Shown in pieces: positions 1 to 8,344 of a stretch of DNA of 64,000 nt. The DNA is taken from NCBI GenBank assembly GCA_000526575.1, contig JAGI01000001.1:372001-436000 (forward strand). The letters run 5' to 3'. The notes under the pieces were generated by a model, which was given only the letters and a program-made list of their open reading frames with translations, was not told the DNA's origin and did not search any database. Positions within the stretch are counted from its first letter, which is position 1. Each line of letters starts with the position of its first letter. This stretch comes from Clostridium sp. 12(A). GTDB lineage: Bacteria; Bacillota; Clostridia; Lachnospirales; Lachnospiraceae. Made by a program: the position numbers and the translations under genes.

Positions 1-239
1 GGAATCAGGTTCAGGGTGTCTGGTACTATATGGAGACCAGCGGAGCCATGAAAACAGACTGGGTGTTGACCGAAGGAAAATGGTACTACATGAATCTGGA
101 TGGATCTATGGCAACAGGCTGGGTCCTTGTTAATAACAACTGGTATTATTTAAGCCAGAACGGCGAATGTCTGATGAATACAGTCACTCCAGATGGCTAC
201 CGGGTGGGTGAAAACGGTGCCTGGATAAAGGCTAAATAA
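1..239 (+). CDS. Cell-wall-binding repeat protein, C-terminal end (5' partial)
   Basis: The reading frame is open from the window edge (frame of position 3) to TAA at 237-239. What is left is about three aromatic repeats of the GW..WYY type (VWYYMETSGAM, KWYYMNLDGSM, NWYYLSQNG), the pattern of choline/glucan-binding repeats that anchor exported proteins to teichoic acid or polysaccharide. It ends with a GENGAWIK tail typical of the last repeat. The N-terminal catalytic or structural part lies outside the window, so the function beyond surface attachment cannot be said. A terminator follows directly. Confidence 0.8.
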   Translation, partial: NQVQGVWYYMETSGAMKTDWVLTEGKWYYMNLDGSMATGWVLVNNNWYYLSQNGECLMNTVTPDGYRVGENGAWIKAK

Positions 240-245
240 GGAAAT

Positions 246-290
246 GGAATTCCCTTGCTGCTTCATGCAACAGGGGAATTCCTCTTTTAT
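246..290 (+). terminator. Rho-independent terminator after the repeat protein
   Basis: Inverted repeat GGAATTCCC (246-254) and GGGAATTCC (274-282) followed by TCTTTTAT. It sits seven bases after the stop codon. Confidence 0.75.
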
Positions 291-344
291 TTAGGGAAAT
301 ACGGAATAATAAATAAATTTTCATATAAATGAAAGATTATTAAA

Positions 345-373
345 TTGTAAAAGATCGGATTAGGTGCTACGAT
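345..373 (+). promoter_or_regulatory. Candidate sigma-A promoter of the GGDEF gene
   Basis: TTGTAA (345-350), a 17-base spacer and TACGAT (368-373). Transcription from here would start close to 380, which fits the start codon at 411 and not the upstream in-frame ATG at 372. Confidence 0.4.
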
Positions 374-410
374 GGACATATGTATTAATTCTATTGTTCA
401 GGAGGATCCC

Positions 411-1493
411 ATGTTTTTGGATGCACTGCAATCATATTATGCCCCTGCCATTGCTCTTTTGGTTTTTGCGGTAATGGTGATTACAGACAAGCTTTTTTCA
501 AAACGAATCAAAAGGCTGTTCCTTTGGGAAGTCGGCCTGATCTTTCTGGTGATAGCAGATACCTGGGCAGATTATTGTTTCAGTGGCTTATCTACGGGAG
601 AGGGGGTTAAGCTTAGAACCTTGACAACGTTTATTCACTTTGCCATAAGTCCCTGCCTGCCCATGATCCTTGTGCTCATCTACGAGACGGAAGATTCCAA
701 ACGGTTTCCCAGATGGTTTTATCTTCCTATGGCCATAAATATAGTATTTTCCATTTTAAGCATCTGGATGGGGTTTATTTTTCGTGTAAGCAGAGAAAAT
801 ATATATACAAGAGGTCCCCTGTTCTTTATTACCTTTGTGGTCTCTGTCTTTTACCTGTTATCTCTTATTTACTGTTCCGCAAGGCAGAGGGGAAAGCCAA
901 ACCGCAAGGCGGAGACGGTGTTTTTACTTCTTTTTCTAGTTGTGATCGGATTTGCCATCATGGTAGAGATTATGTTTCATTTGCATTTTTTGGTATGGAG
1001 TGCTTCGGAGGCATTCGTTATTCTATATTTTCTGCTTATGACGACACAGAAGATCCTGTACGATCCGCTTACCGGCACCTATAACCGGATCGCCTATGAA
1101 AAACAGCTGGAGAAAATAAACGGTCATTCAGAATGCACTATGGCGATGATCGATCTTGACAACTTAAAGAATATCAATGATGAATTTGGCCATTCCAGCG
1201 GAGATGCTGCAATCTGCAGCGTTGCTTCCGCCATATTAAAGACAAAAGGAAAGCACATGTGGCTGTACCGCTTTGGGGGAGATGAATTTGTTCTCTTAAG
1301 CAACCGGTTAAATGCAGATGAGATGAAAAAAATCTTAAAAGCTGCCCAGAAGCAGTGTGAAGAGATTCAGGGAATTCGTCCCTGTTTTTCCTATGGTGTG
1401 GCGGAATACCGTTTGGGTGACGATCTGAATCATACGATTTTAAATGCTGATTTAGATATGTACCGGCACAAAAAGAACTTAAAGGACATTTGA
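411..1493 (+). CDS. Membrane-bound GGDEF protein (probable diguanylate cyclase)
   Basis: Likely makes cyclic di-GMP from two GTP at the membrane. The first ~215 residues are a run of hydrophobic segments (about seven) with basic loops. A GGDEF domain follows at about residues 220-355, with MIDLDNLKNINDEFGHSSGD (metal/GTP side) and the intact active-site motif RFGGDEFVLL. No RxxD inhibitory site is visible five residues before GGDEF. I chose ATG 411 because AGGAGG lies five bases upstream; an in-frame ATG at 372 has no ribosome-binding site. It is a single-gene unit followed by the tyrS promoter. The HD-GYP gene at 3118-4449 could degrade the same second messenger, but the two genes are not in one operon. 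The sensed signal is unknown. Confidence 0.85.
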   Translation: MFLDALQSYYAPAIALLVFAVMVITDKLFSKRIKRLFLWEVGLIFLVIADTWADYCFSGLSTGEGVKLRTLTTFIHFAISPCLPMILVLIYETEDSKRFPRWFYLPMAINIVFSILSIWMGFIFRVSRENIYTRGPLFFITFVVSVFYLLSLIYCSARQRGKPNRKAETVFLLLFLVVIGFAIMVEIMFHLHFLVWSASEAFVILYFLLMTTQKILYDPLTGTYNRIAYEKQLEKINGHSECTMAMIDLDNLKNINDEFGHSSGDAAICSVASAILKTKGKHMWLYRFGGDEFVLLSNRLNADEMKKILKAAQKQCEEIQGIRPCFSYGVAEYRLGDDLNHTILNADLDMYRHKKNLKDI

Positions 1494-1503
1494 AGGAAAT
1501 GCC

Positions 1504-1532
1504 TTGACAAACCGTGGAAAAAAACATATACT
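1504..1532 (+). promoter_or_regulatory. Sigma-A promoter of the tyrS T-box leader
   Basis: TTGACA (1504-1509), 17-base spacer, TATACT (1527-1532): a near-consensus promoter placed just upstream of the T-box RNA. Confidence 0.8.
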
Positions 1533-1544
1533 AGTCATTAACTT

Positions 1545-1826
1545 CATACGCCATAAAAGCGTTGATAAGAACAAGTAGCAGTGCGAAGGACCATACAGAA
1601 AGCAGCCGGAAGATGAGAGGCGCATGGGAAACGGATTGTGAATACATCTTTGAGCTTCACACCCAACGGCAATTGCCCAGTAGGCTGTGACGGATTCCCG
1701 CACCCGTTAACGTGCTAGAGTATCGAAGCAGGTACTTAAAGAGGTAAGCAGTGTGAGCTGCTTATGAACTTAAGGTGGTAACGCGAGATTTTAACCTCGT
1801 CCTTTTGATAGGACGGGGTTTATTTT
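1545..1826 (+). promoter_or_regulatory. T-box riboswitch, tyrosine-specific (tyrS leader)
   Basis: The T-box sequence AAGGTGGTAACGCG is at 1772-1785. It is followed by a terminator hairpin, AACCTCGTCC and GGACGGGGTT with a T-rich tail, at about 1791-1826. Stem I lies upstream, and its 3' specifier side carries GAA-TAC-A with the Tyr codon TAC at 1643-1645. Uncharged tRNA-Tyr would pair with TAC and with the T-box bulge, form the antiterminator and let transcription reach tyrS. Specifier and downstream gene agree, which makes the call secure. Confidence 0.92.
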
Positions 1827-1848
1827 TATTTAATTAAGGAGAATAGCT

Positions 1849-3072
1849 ATGACGATTTACGAAGAACTGAAAGCCAGGGGATTGATTGCCCAGGTAACCA
1901 ATGAGGAAGAGATCAGCAAGATGGTCAATGAAGGAAAGGCTGTATTTTACATCGGCTTTGATCCAACGGCTGACAGCCTTCACGTAGGCCATTTTATGGC
2001 ACTGTGTCTGATGAAGCGTCTTCAGGAGGCAGGCAATAAGCCAATCGCATTGCTGGGAGGCGGAACCGGTATGATCGGTGATCCTTCCGGAAGAAGCGAT
2101 ATGCGCCAGATGATGACCATTGAGACCATTCAGCATAACTGTGACTGCTTTAAAAAACAGATGAGCCGTTTTATTGATTTCTCAGAAGGGAAAGCCCTTA
2201 TGGTCAACAATGCAGACTGGCTGATGGAGCTTAATTATATTGATATGCTTCGTGAAGTAGGACCTCATTTTTCTGTGAACCGTATGCTAACAGCAGAATG
2301 CTACAAGCAGCGTATGGAAAAGGGACTCAGCTTCCTGGAGTTTAACTACATGATCATGCAGAGCTATGACTTCTATGAGCTGTTTAACCGCTATGGCTGT
2401 AATATGCAGTTCGGCGGTGATGACCAGTGGAGCAATATGCTTGGCGGTACCGAGCTGATTCGCCGTAAATTAGGCAAGGACGCACATGCCATGACCATTA
2501 CCCTTCTTTTAAATTCCGAAGGTAAGAAGATGGGTAAGACTCAGTCCGGCGCTGTGTGGCTTGATCCGGAAAAGACATCTCCATTCGATTTCTTCCAGTA
2601 CTGGAGAAATGTAGCCGATGCCGATGTATTAAAATGCCTCCGCATGCTCACCTTCTTACCCATTGAGCAGATCAATGAGATGGATCACTGGGAAGGAAGC
2701 CAGTTAAATCAGGCAAAAGAGATTCTTGCTTATGAGCTGACGAAGCTGGTACATGGAGAAGAGGAAGCGGAAAAATCCTTAAAGAGTGCAAAAGAGCTGT
2801 TTGCCGGCGGCAATGCGGCAGATATGCCTGCATGGGAGATGGAAGAAGCTGACTTTGTAGATGGAAGCGTTGATATTCTTACAATCGTACAAAAGTCTGG
2901 TCTGGCACCAACCCGTTCCGAGGCAAGACGTAACGTGGAACAGGGCGGCGTAACCGTAGAAGGTGAAGCAGTGACCGATGTAAAGACTCTCTTTACAAAA
3001 GAGCAGCTCTCCGGAGAAGGTGTGGTTGTAAAACGTGGAAAAAAGAAATTTGTAAGAGTATTTGTAAAATAA
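1849..3072 (+). CDS. tyrS: Tyrosine--tRNA ligase
   Basis: Class I aminoacyl-tRNA synthetase that charges tRNA-Tyr in the cytoplasm. At 407 aa it has the usual bacterial length. The HIGH-type motif is HVGH (in [11 protein letters not shown], about residue 45), the KMSKS-type loop is KMGKT (about residue 228), and the tyrosine-pocket stretch [11 protein letters not shown] is present. The C-terminal ~65 residues form an S4-like RNA-binding domain ([19 protein letters not shown]). ATG 1849 follows AAGGAG. It is a monocistronic unit controlled by the tyrosine T-box directly upstream and closed by a strong hairpin shared with the convergent HD-GYP gene. Confidence 0.97.
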   Translation: MTIYEELKARGLIAQVTNEEEISKMVNEGKAVFYIGFDPTADSLHVGHFMALCLMKRLQEAGNKPIALLGGGTGMIGDPSGRSDMRQMMTIETIQHNCDCFKKQMSRFIDFSEGKALMVNNADWLMELNYIDMLREVGPHFSVNRMLTAECYKQRMEKGLSFLEFNYMIMQSYDFYELFNRYGCNMQFGGDDQWSNMLGGTELIRRKLGKDAHAMTITLLLNSEGKKMGKTQSGAVWLDPEKTSPFDFFQYWRNVADADVLKCLRMLTFLPIEQINEMDHWEGSQLNQAKEILAYELTKLVHGEEEAEKSLKSAKELFAGGNAADMPAWEMEEADFVDGSVDILTIVQKSGLAPTRSEARRNVEQGGVTVEGEAVTDVKTLFTKEQLSGEGVVVKRGKKKFVRVFVK

Positions 3073-3077
3073 AAGTT

Positions 3078-3118
3078 GGCCGGTATCAGGAGGCATTCCC
3101 TCCGATACCGGCCATTTT
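3078..3118. terminator. Bidirectional terminator between tyrS and the HD-GYP gene
   Basis: Long stem with GGCCGGTATC and GATACCGGCC arms and an inner GGAGG/CCTCC pair, followed by ATTTTTA on the plus strand. It lies between two convergent genes. Confidence 0.85.
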
Positions 3119-4449
3119 TATGGCCATAGGACTGGGGATATCGGCTCCTGAATGGAAAGGGCAAACCGTATTTTGTCATGACCGGATTTCAGCTCTAAGA
3201 ATTGGTCGTACTCCTTCCAAAGCTTTTCATAAATGTTAAGAACCGGACGGCATCGTATCTTTGTCATATCAAGAATCTGGTCCAGATTCCAGACAGCCAT
3301 ATCTACAATTTCAGAATCCAGATGGCCATCTCGTTTCATATTGATCAGTATGGTCCGTATGCGGTCCTTAGGAAAAGGCTCTTTATAGCTTCTGGTTCCT
3401 GTAAGGGCGCTTATGATGTCTGCAACCGCCACAAGTCGCTCCTCTGACGTAAGCTCTTTGGCGGTAAGGCCTTTTGGATATCCTGTCCCGTTTAATTTCT
3501 CATGATGGCGCAGGGCGATGCGGACAATGGAATCGTCAATCAGGCCCCCAAAGATTTCTTCGGTATGGTCCACATGCGTTCTCATGATCGTCATGGCTTC
3601 TTTGTTTAATTTTCCTGGAGATTCCAAAATATCAACGGGGATTGCAATCTTACCTAAATCATGAAGCAGAGACCCGCATAAGACCAGGTTCAGCTGTTCC
3701 TCCGAGAAACCTGCCAGTTGTCCAAGCTCGTAACTGATGCTGGTGGTGGCTATGGTATGAGTCACGGTGTAATGGCTTCGAAAGTCAATAATAAAAACAA
3801 GCATCTTTAGATATGCGGTAATTTCATCTCCGGATAAAGGGATCTGGGTTAAAAAATCTGCGTATTCTTTATCCTGTCTCCATTCCTCGTCAAGGGTGCC
3901 CTTAAAATCAAGAAGAGATGCAAGCTCTAATATGTGAGGGGCAAATATAGTATCCGTTCCCTGTTCTAAAGCACGAAAGGTATCTTCCCAGGTCATGTGC
4001 CCTAAGGACATGGATACATCAATCCGGTCGGCGATATGTATCAGCTGTGCCAGATCCTTTAGCTTATCACTTAGATGATCCTGGTCTTTCAAGTGTTTCC
4101 AGCCGATGTGATGAAGAAGCACTGCGGGTGCCAGCTCTTTTAAAGGAGAAAAATAATGGACAAAAAGAAACCCATAGAAGGAATGATTCCATACGTCTTT
4201 CGTCTCAAATTGTAGCATCCTTGAAACTTCCTCTGTTTTGAATGCTCCAATGTCATGAATCTGTGCTGCAAAGCAGATGTCCCGAAGCTCTTCATGGGAA
4301 TACTGTCCTGTTTTCCTTATCATTCTGAAAATGATATAGGCTACGTGCGTGCCATGTTCTGTAAGTCTAGTGTCTATATAGCTGCAAAAACGACGGATAA
4401 TTCCAAGAATACTCTGGTTGCTTATCGTTTGTGTGTATTGCATTTGCAT
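3118..4449 (-). CDS. HD-GYP domain protein (probable cyclic di-GMP phosphodiesterase)
   Basis: About 443 aa with two HD-type modules. The N-terminal one (about residues 25-190) keeps CFAAQIHDIGAFKTEE and HH residues but is divergent. The C-terminal one (about 220-400) has the full HD-GYP signature: LLHDLGKIAIP, THVDHTEEIFGG, ALRHHEKLNGTGYPKGL, with HD, the HH pair and GYP all present. Family knowledge points to hydrolysis of cyclic di-GMP. No membrane segment or response-regulator receiver is visible. I chose ATG 4449 because GGAGGAGG lies 6-8 bases upstream on the minus strand; an upstream ATG (4479) has no ribosome-binding site. Transcribed convergently with tyrS. Confidence 0.85.
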   Translation of the reverse strand: MQMQYTQTISNQSILGIIRRFCSYIDTRLTEHGTHVAYIIFRMIRKTGQYSHEELRDICFAAQIHDIGAFKTEEVSRMLQFETKDVWNHSFYGFLFVHYFSPLKELAPAVLLHHIGWKHLKDQDHLSDKLKDLAQLIHIADRIDVSMSLGHMTWEDTFRALEQGTDTIFAPHILELASLLDFKGTLDEEWRQDKEYADFLTQIPLSGDEITAYLKMLVFIIDFRSHYTVTHTIATTSISYELGQLAGFSEEQLNLVLCGSLLHDLGKIAIPVDILESPGKLNKEAMTIMRTHVDHTEEIFGGLIDDSIVRIALRHHEKLNGTGYPKGLTAKELTSEERLVAVADIISALTGTRSYKEPFPKDRIRTILINMKRDGHLDSEIVDMAVWNLDQILDMTKIRCRPVLNIYEKLWKEYDQFLELKSGHDKIRFALSIQEPISPVLWP

Positions 4450-4532
4450 GCAGCTTCCTCCTCCATGTATGTATGTCATAAGTCTACCATAATTAGCAAT
4501 GATTGGAAAGATGAAATAGCGTCTTGAAACGG

Positions 4533-4569
4533 TTGAGAATAATATCCAGTAGAGGTATAATTATCCAGT
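4533..4569 (+). promoter_or_regulatory. Promoter of the rhamnogalacturonan locus with a direct repeat around the -10 box
   Basis: TTGAGA (4533-4538), 17-base spacer, TATAAT (4556-4561). The octamer TATCCAGT occurs at 4543-4550 in the spacer and again at 4562-4569 immediately after the -10, 19 bases apart, each followed by a GAG. Two direct half-sites spaced about two helical turns fit binding by an AraC-type protein. The YesS-like regulator encoded at 8286-10520 is the obvious candidate; that link is inference. Confidence 0.6.
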
Positions 4570-4607
4570 GGAGTGTAAAAAAACAAATGATTGGAGGAAA
4601 CACAACA

Positions 4608-5303
4608 ATGAATCATACAGCAGGATATATTAAGCTGATTGAAGAGAAACTAATCTATGACAATCCCCTTTCCAACGAAGAAGATATCAAAGGTTTTATT
4701 CTGGAGGGGAAAGCCAGAATAAGCTTTGAAAACAATACCATGTGTCTGAAAAATGAACTGGATCATGGAATGGGGCAGCAGGCTAATTACGTACTATGGT
4801 GCCCGGAGGAATTTCCGGAAAATATAAAAATAACCTGGGAGTTTAAGCCCATCACCGATGAAGGACTCTGCATTTTGTTTTTTGGAGCATCCGGGAATGG
4901 GGGAAAGGATTTATTTGACCCGTCTCTTTCAAAGAGGACAGGGGAATATCCCCAGTATCACAGTGGAGATATGGATGCCTTTCATATTTCATATTTTAGA
5001 AGAAAGGAACCGGATGAAAGGAGCTTTCATACCTGCAATTTAAGAAAAAGCAGAGGTTTTCATCTTGTGGCCCAGGGGGCAGATCCCATCCCGGGGGCAA
5101 ATGACTGCAACGATTTCTATCGTATGGAAGTCCGCAAATACAGCCGCAACATCCGGTTTTCCATTAACGGCCTTGAAATCTTTGAGTTTGACGATGATGG
5201 TATCTTATTTGGAGAGCTGATAAGGGGTGGAAAGATTGGCTTTCGCCAATTAGCACCGCTGACAGCAGAATATCGTAATTTTAAGGTGTATGAGCTATGT
5301 TGA
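4608..5303 (+). CDS. DUF1961 family protein (YesU-like)
   Basis: A 231-aa protein matching the DUF1961/YesU family, a concanavalin-like beta-sandwich found with rhamnogalacturonan-degrading enzymes in Bacillus and relatives. Family features visible are YDNPLSNEEDIKGF near the start, the central EYPQYHSGDMDAFHISYFRR block, and a C-terminal IGFRQLAPLTAEYRNFKVY. Its biochemical role is not settled; it may bind or process a sugar product. No signal peptide is seen, so it is probably cytoplasmic. ATG 4608 is supported by GGAGG eleven bases upstream; earlier in-frame codons lack a site and overlap the promoter. First gene of the pectin locus; its stop overlaps the start of the GH2-like gene. Confidence 0.85.
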   Translation: MNHTAGYIKLIEEKLIYDNPLSNEEDIKGFILEGKARISFENNTMCLKNELDHGMGQQANYVLWCPEEFPENIKITWEFKPITDEGLCILFFGASGNGGKDLFDPSLSKRTGEYPQYHSGDMDAFHISYFRRKEPDERSFHTCNLRKSRGFHLVAQGADPIPGANDCNDFYRMEVRKYSRNIRFSINGLEIFEFDDDGILFGELIRGGKIGFRQLAPLTAEYRNFKVYELC

Positions 5304-8300
5304 TGGACTTGTCAGGAAATTGGAGCTTATGGTATGACCATGTTACAGAGCCAATCCATGAAGAGCCACCAGTAAAACCAGATCGGATTGCCGATGGGCC
5401 TATGATTCTTCCAGGCATCCTACAGGGGCAGGGCTATGGAGAGGAGATTAAAAAAGATACCCAGTGGGTCAGCGGTCTTCATGACCCCTTCTGGTACGAG
5501 AGGGAAGAGTACCAGTTCGCCCAGGAGAGGGAGGTATCCATTCCATTTCTCTGTCAGCCTCCAAGGCATTTTATTGGACTGGCCTGGTATGAACGGGAGA
5601 TTGAGATCCGGGAAGAATCCGGGGAAGAGATTTACTTACATATTGAACTGACCAGATGGCGGTCATATGCCTGGGTGGACGGGGAATACAAGGGAAGTGA
5701 CTGTTCTCTTTGTACGGCTCACGAGATAAACCTTGGCAGGCTGGAAAAAGGCGCTCATACCCTTACGGTCTTAATTGATAACCGGTTTCAGTACCCTTAC
5801 AGGCCGGACGGCCATGGAGTATCCGATGCCCTTGGTGCATCCTGGAATGGAATGGCGGGAGATATCCTCCTTTTGAGCCGTGGGGAGATAGAAAAACGGG
5901 ACAGGGAGCGCAAAGCCTATGGAGCTGCTCATCAAAGAACCATGGAAGTGAAAGACGGCATGATTTTTGTTGATGGGCGTCCGGAATATTTTCGGGGAAC
6001 TCATTTTGGGGGTGATTATCCTCTCACCGGATACCCCTCCACGGAACTTAAATGGTGGAAAAACCTTATGAAGCTTATAAGAGAATGGGGATTTAACTTT
6101 ATAAGGTGTCATTCCCTTTGTCCGCCGGAGACAGCCTTTTTGGCGGCAGATGAGGAGGGCATTTATCTACAGCCGGAGTGCGGTATGTGGAATGTATTTA
6201 ATGATGGCATTCCTATGGAGGAGGTGCTGAAAGAGGAGACCAGAAGAATTCTTCGGCAGTTTGGTCACCATCCTTCCTTTGTCCTGTTTTCTCCTACCAA
6301 TGAGCCCTCTGGAAGCTGGTATGGGCCATTGAAGCAATGGGTGAAGGAGACAAGAAGCTTTGATGAAGGTCTGGGCTATGGAGGCAGAAGACTTTATACG
6401 GCGCAGTCTGGCTGGTTTTATGAGGTACCTCCGAGGGATATTACAGGAACGGACTATATTTATTTCCATCGTTCGGCATATGGGCCGCTGCTGGGTGGAA
6501 ATATCCGCAATCATGAAGGCTTTAAGGGAAAAGATTACAGAGCGTCACTGGAAGGTGCCAAGCTGCCTGTGATCAGTCATGAGATGGGGCAGTGGTGTGC
6601 TTATCCTGATTTCTCTGTGATTGATAAATTTACCGGGTATCTTAAGCCTGGAAATTATGAGGTGTTCCGGGAGAGTGCAAGGGCAAAAAAGCTTTTGGAA
6701 CTGAACCAGGCCTTTGTCCGCTGCTCCGGCAAAAATCAGGTGATGATGTACAAGGAAGAATTCGAGGCTAATTTAAGGACTCCCCATATCTATGGATACG
6801 AGATGCTGGACCTTCACGATTACATGGGACAGGGGACTGCTTTGGTAGGTGTTTTAGATCCCTTCTGGGAGAACAAGGGATATGTGACTGCGGACGAGTT
6901 TAAGCAGTTCAATCAGGAAACTGTGATATTAGCCAGGATATCCTCTTATGTAATAAAGAATAGGGAACCGGTTACTATTCCGGTGGAGCTGTGCCATTTT
7001 GGAAAGAAAGATTTAAAGGATAGCATTGTAACCTGGAAGCTTGAAAAGGAAGAGCAGGGGAAGGCCGTTGAAGTGTTGGAGCAGGGAGAATTAAAAGCAG
7101 TTACTGCCTCTGCCGGGAAAAATATTCCCGTTGACACTCTATACCTGGATCTATCTTATGTCACAGAACCAGCAAAGCTTAAGCTGACTCTTTTTATGGA
7201 AGAGACAGAAAATAGCTGGCCTCTTTACGTCTATCCAAAGAAAGAGGAAAAAGAAAGGGAACATGTTCTATTTACCAGAGAATGGGAGGAGGCAAAAGAA
7301 GCCCTTTTATCCGGTGGCAGAGTGGTGTTTTCTCCGTTTTTATCCCAGCTGGATTTTGATTGTCCCCCTCTATCCATCCGTCCGGTGTTCTGGAACAGCC
7401 AGATGGGACCAGGCTGGTGCCGAAGCTTAGGGCTCATGATGAACCCGGGTCATCCCATCTTTCGCCGGTTTCCCACGGAGGAACACGGTGGCTGGCAGTG
7501 GGAGGATATATTAGGAAGCTCCAGAGGCTTTTTGCTTGATGAGATGCCGGAAGGCTTTGAGCCGGTGATACGGGCCATTGATGACTGGAACCGGAACCTG
7601 TCCCTTGGACTTTTAATAGAAGGAAGGGTAGGGAATGGAAGGCTTCTTCTCGTGAGCGCCAGTCTGGAGGGAAGCTTTCAAAAACGGCCGGCGGCCTACC
7701 ACTTTAAGGAAGCCCTTTTGTCCTATGCCGCCTCTTGGGAGTTTGCGCCAAAAGAGGAGATTCCTGTTGCAGCCATTGAAAAGCACCTTTTCCCTAATGA
7801 CCGTATGAAGGAATTAGGGGTCCGGTATGTTGCGGAGAATAAGGCAGGGGTCACTAATCTGTCCTCCTTATCTGAGGAAAATCCCAACACATCTGTGTGG
7901 ATAGAAAAAGAGAATTATCCCATTTCCGTGGATATCTGCATACAGGAGCCGGTAGCTGTCTCAGGACTTCTTATGGTACCGGATCAAAAGGACCGGATGC
8001 ACCAGGGCTGTGTAAAGGATTACGTCATTGAAGTGGAAGTGGAGGGAGAATTTAAAGAGGCAGCAAGAGGAAGATTTTCGGCTTCTTTTTTGACTCAGAA
8101 AACGGTATGGAAGGACGCTGTGACCACAAAGGCCATCAGGTTTACTGCCTTAAGTGGATATGGGCAGGGAGAAAGAGACGAGTGGGAAGAGAGAGAAGAT
8201 GGCTGGTATCAGGTAAAAGGGAGAGGCAAGGCGGCGATACAGGCTGCTGGCTTTCATCTTATCTTAGACGGTATGACAGAGGGCAATGATATTGCCTATT

Positions 8301-8344
8301 GGAACGAGAACAGGAAGAGCAGGACAAAAGAGATTGAAGAATAA
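5297..8344 (+). CDS. Glycoside hydrolase family 2-like enzyme
   Basis: A 1015-aa protein. It starts with a GH2 sugar-binding/jelly-roll region (about residues 1-190), followed by an (alpha/beta)8 barrel with VDGRPEYFRGTHFGGDYP and WGFNFIRCHS. The likely acid/base glutamate is in FSPTNEPSG (about residue 337) and the likely nucleophile in PVISHEMGQW (about residue 428). A long C-terminal extension of beta domains follows. No signal peptide, so it probably acts on imported oligosaccharides. The substrate could be a galactoside or uronide side group of rhamnogalacturonan; the sequence alone does not decide it. ATG 5297 overlaps the DUF1961 stop; ATG 5303 is an equally possible start. Translationally coupled to the genes on both sides. 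Confidence 0.78.
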   Translation: MLMDLSGNWSLWYDHVTEPIHEEPPVKPDRIADGPMILPGILQGQGYGEEIKKDTQWVSGLHDPFWYEREEYQFAQEREVSIPFLCQPPRHFIGLAWYEREIEIREESGEEIYLHIELTRWRSYAWVDGEYKGSDCSLCTAHEINLGRLEKGAHTLTVLIDNRFQYPYRPDGHGVSDALGASWNGMAGDILLLSRGEIEKRDRERKAYGAAHQRTMEVKDGMIFVDGRPEYFRGTHFGGDYPLTGYPSTELKWWKNLMKLIREWGFNFIRCHSLCPPETAFLAADEEGIYLQPECGMWNVFNDGIPMEEVLKEETRRILRQFGHHPSFVLFSPTNEPSGSWYGPLKQWVKETRSFDEGLGYGGRRLYTAQSGWFYEVPPRDITGTDYIYFHRSAYGPLLGGNIRNHEGFKGKDYRASLEGAKLPVISHEMGQWCAYPDFSVIDKFTGYLKPGNYEVFRESARAKKLLELNQAFVRCSGKNQVMMYKEEFEANLRTPHIYGYEMLDLHDYMGQGTALVGVLDPFWENKGYVTADEFKQFNQETVILARISSYVIKNREPVTIPVELCHFGKKDLKDSIVTWKLEKEEQGKAVEVLEQGELKAVTASAGKNIPVDTLYLDLSYVTEPAKLKLTLFMEETENSWPLYVYPKKEEKEREHVLFTREWEEAKEALLSGGRVVFSPFLSQLDFDCPPLSIRPVFWNSQMGPGWCRSLGLMMNPGHPIFRRFPTEEHGGWQWEDILGSSRGFLLDEMPEGFEPVIRAIDDWNRNLSLGLLIEGRVGNGRLLLVSASLEGSFQKRPAAYHFKEALLSYAASWEFAPKEEIPVAAIEKHLFPNDRMKELGVRYVAENKAGVTNLSSLSEENPNTSVWIEKENYPISVDICIQEPVAVSGLLMVPDQKDRMHQGCVKDYVIEVEVEGEFKEAARGRFSASFLTQKTVWKDAVTTKAIRFTALSGYGQGERDEWEEREDGWYQVKGRGKAAIQAAGFHLILDGMTEGNDIAYWNENRKSRTKEIEE

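Noticed and set aside
2730-3179. 149-codon minus-strand frame under the tyrS end
   Set aside because: Lies inside tyrS coding sequence, has no ribosome-binding site and no recognisable domain.
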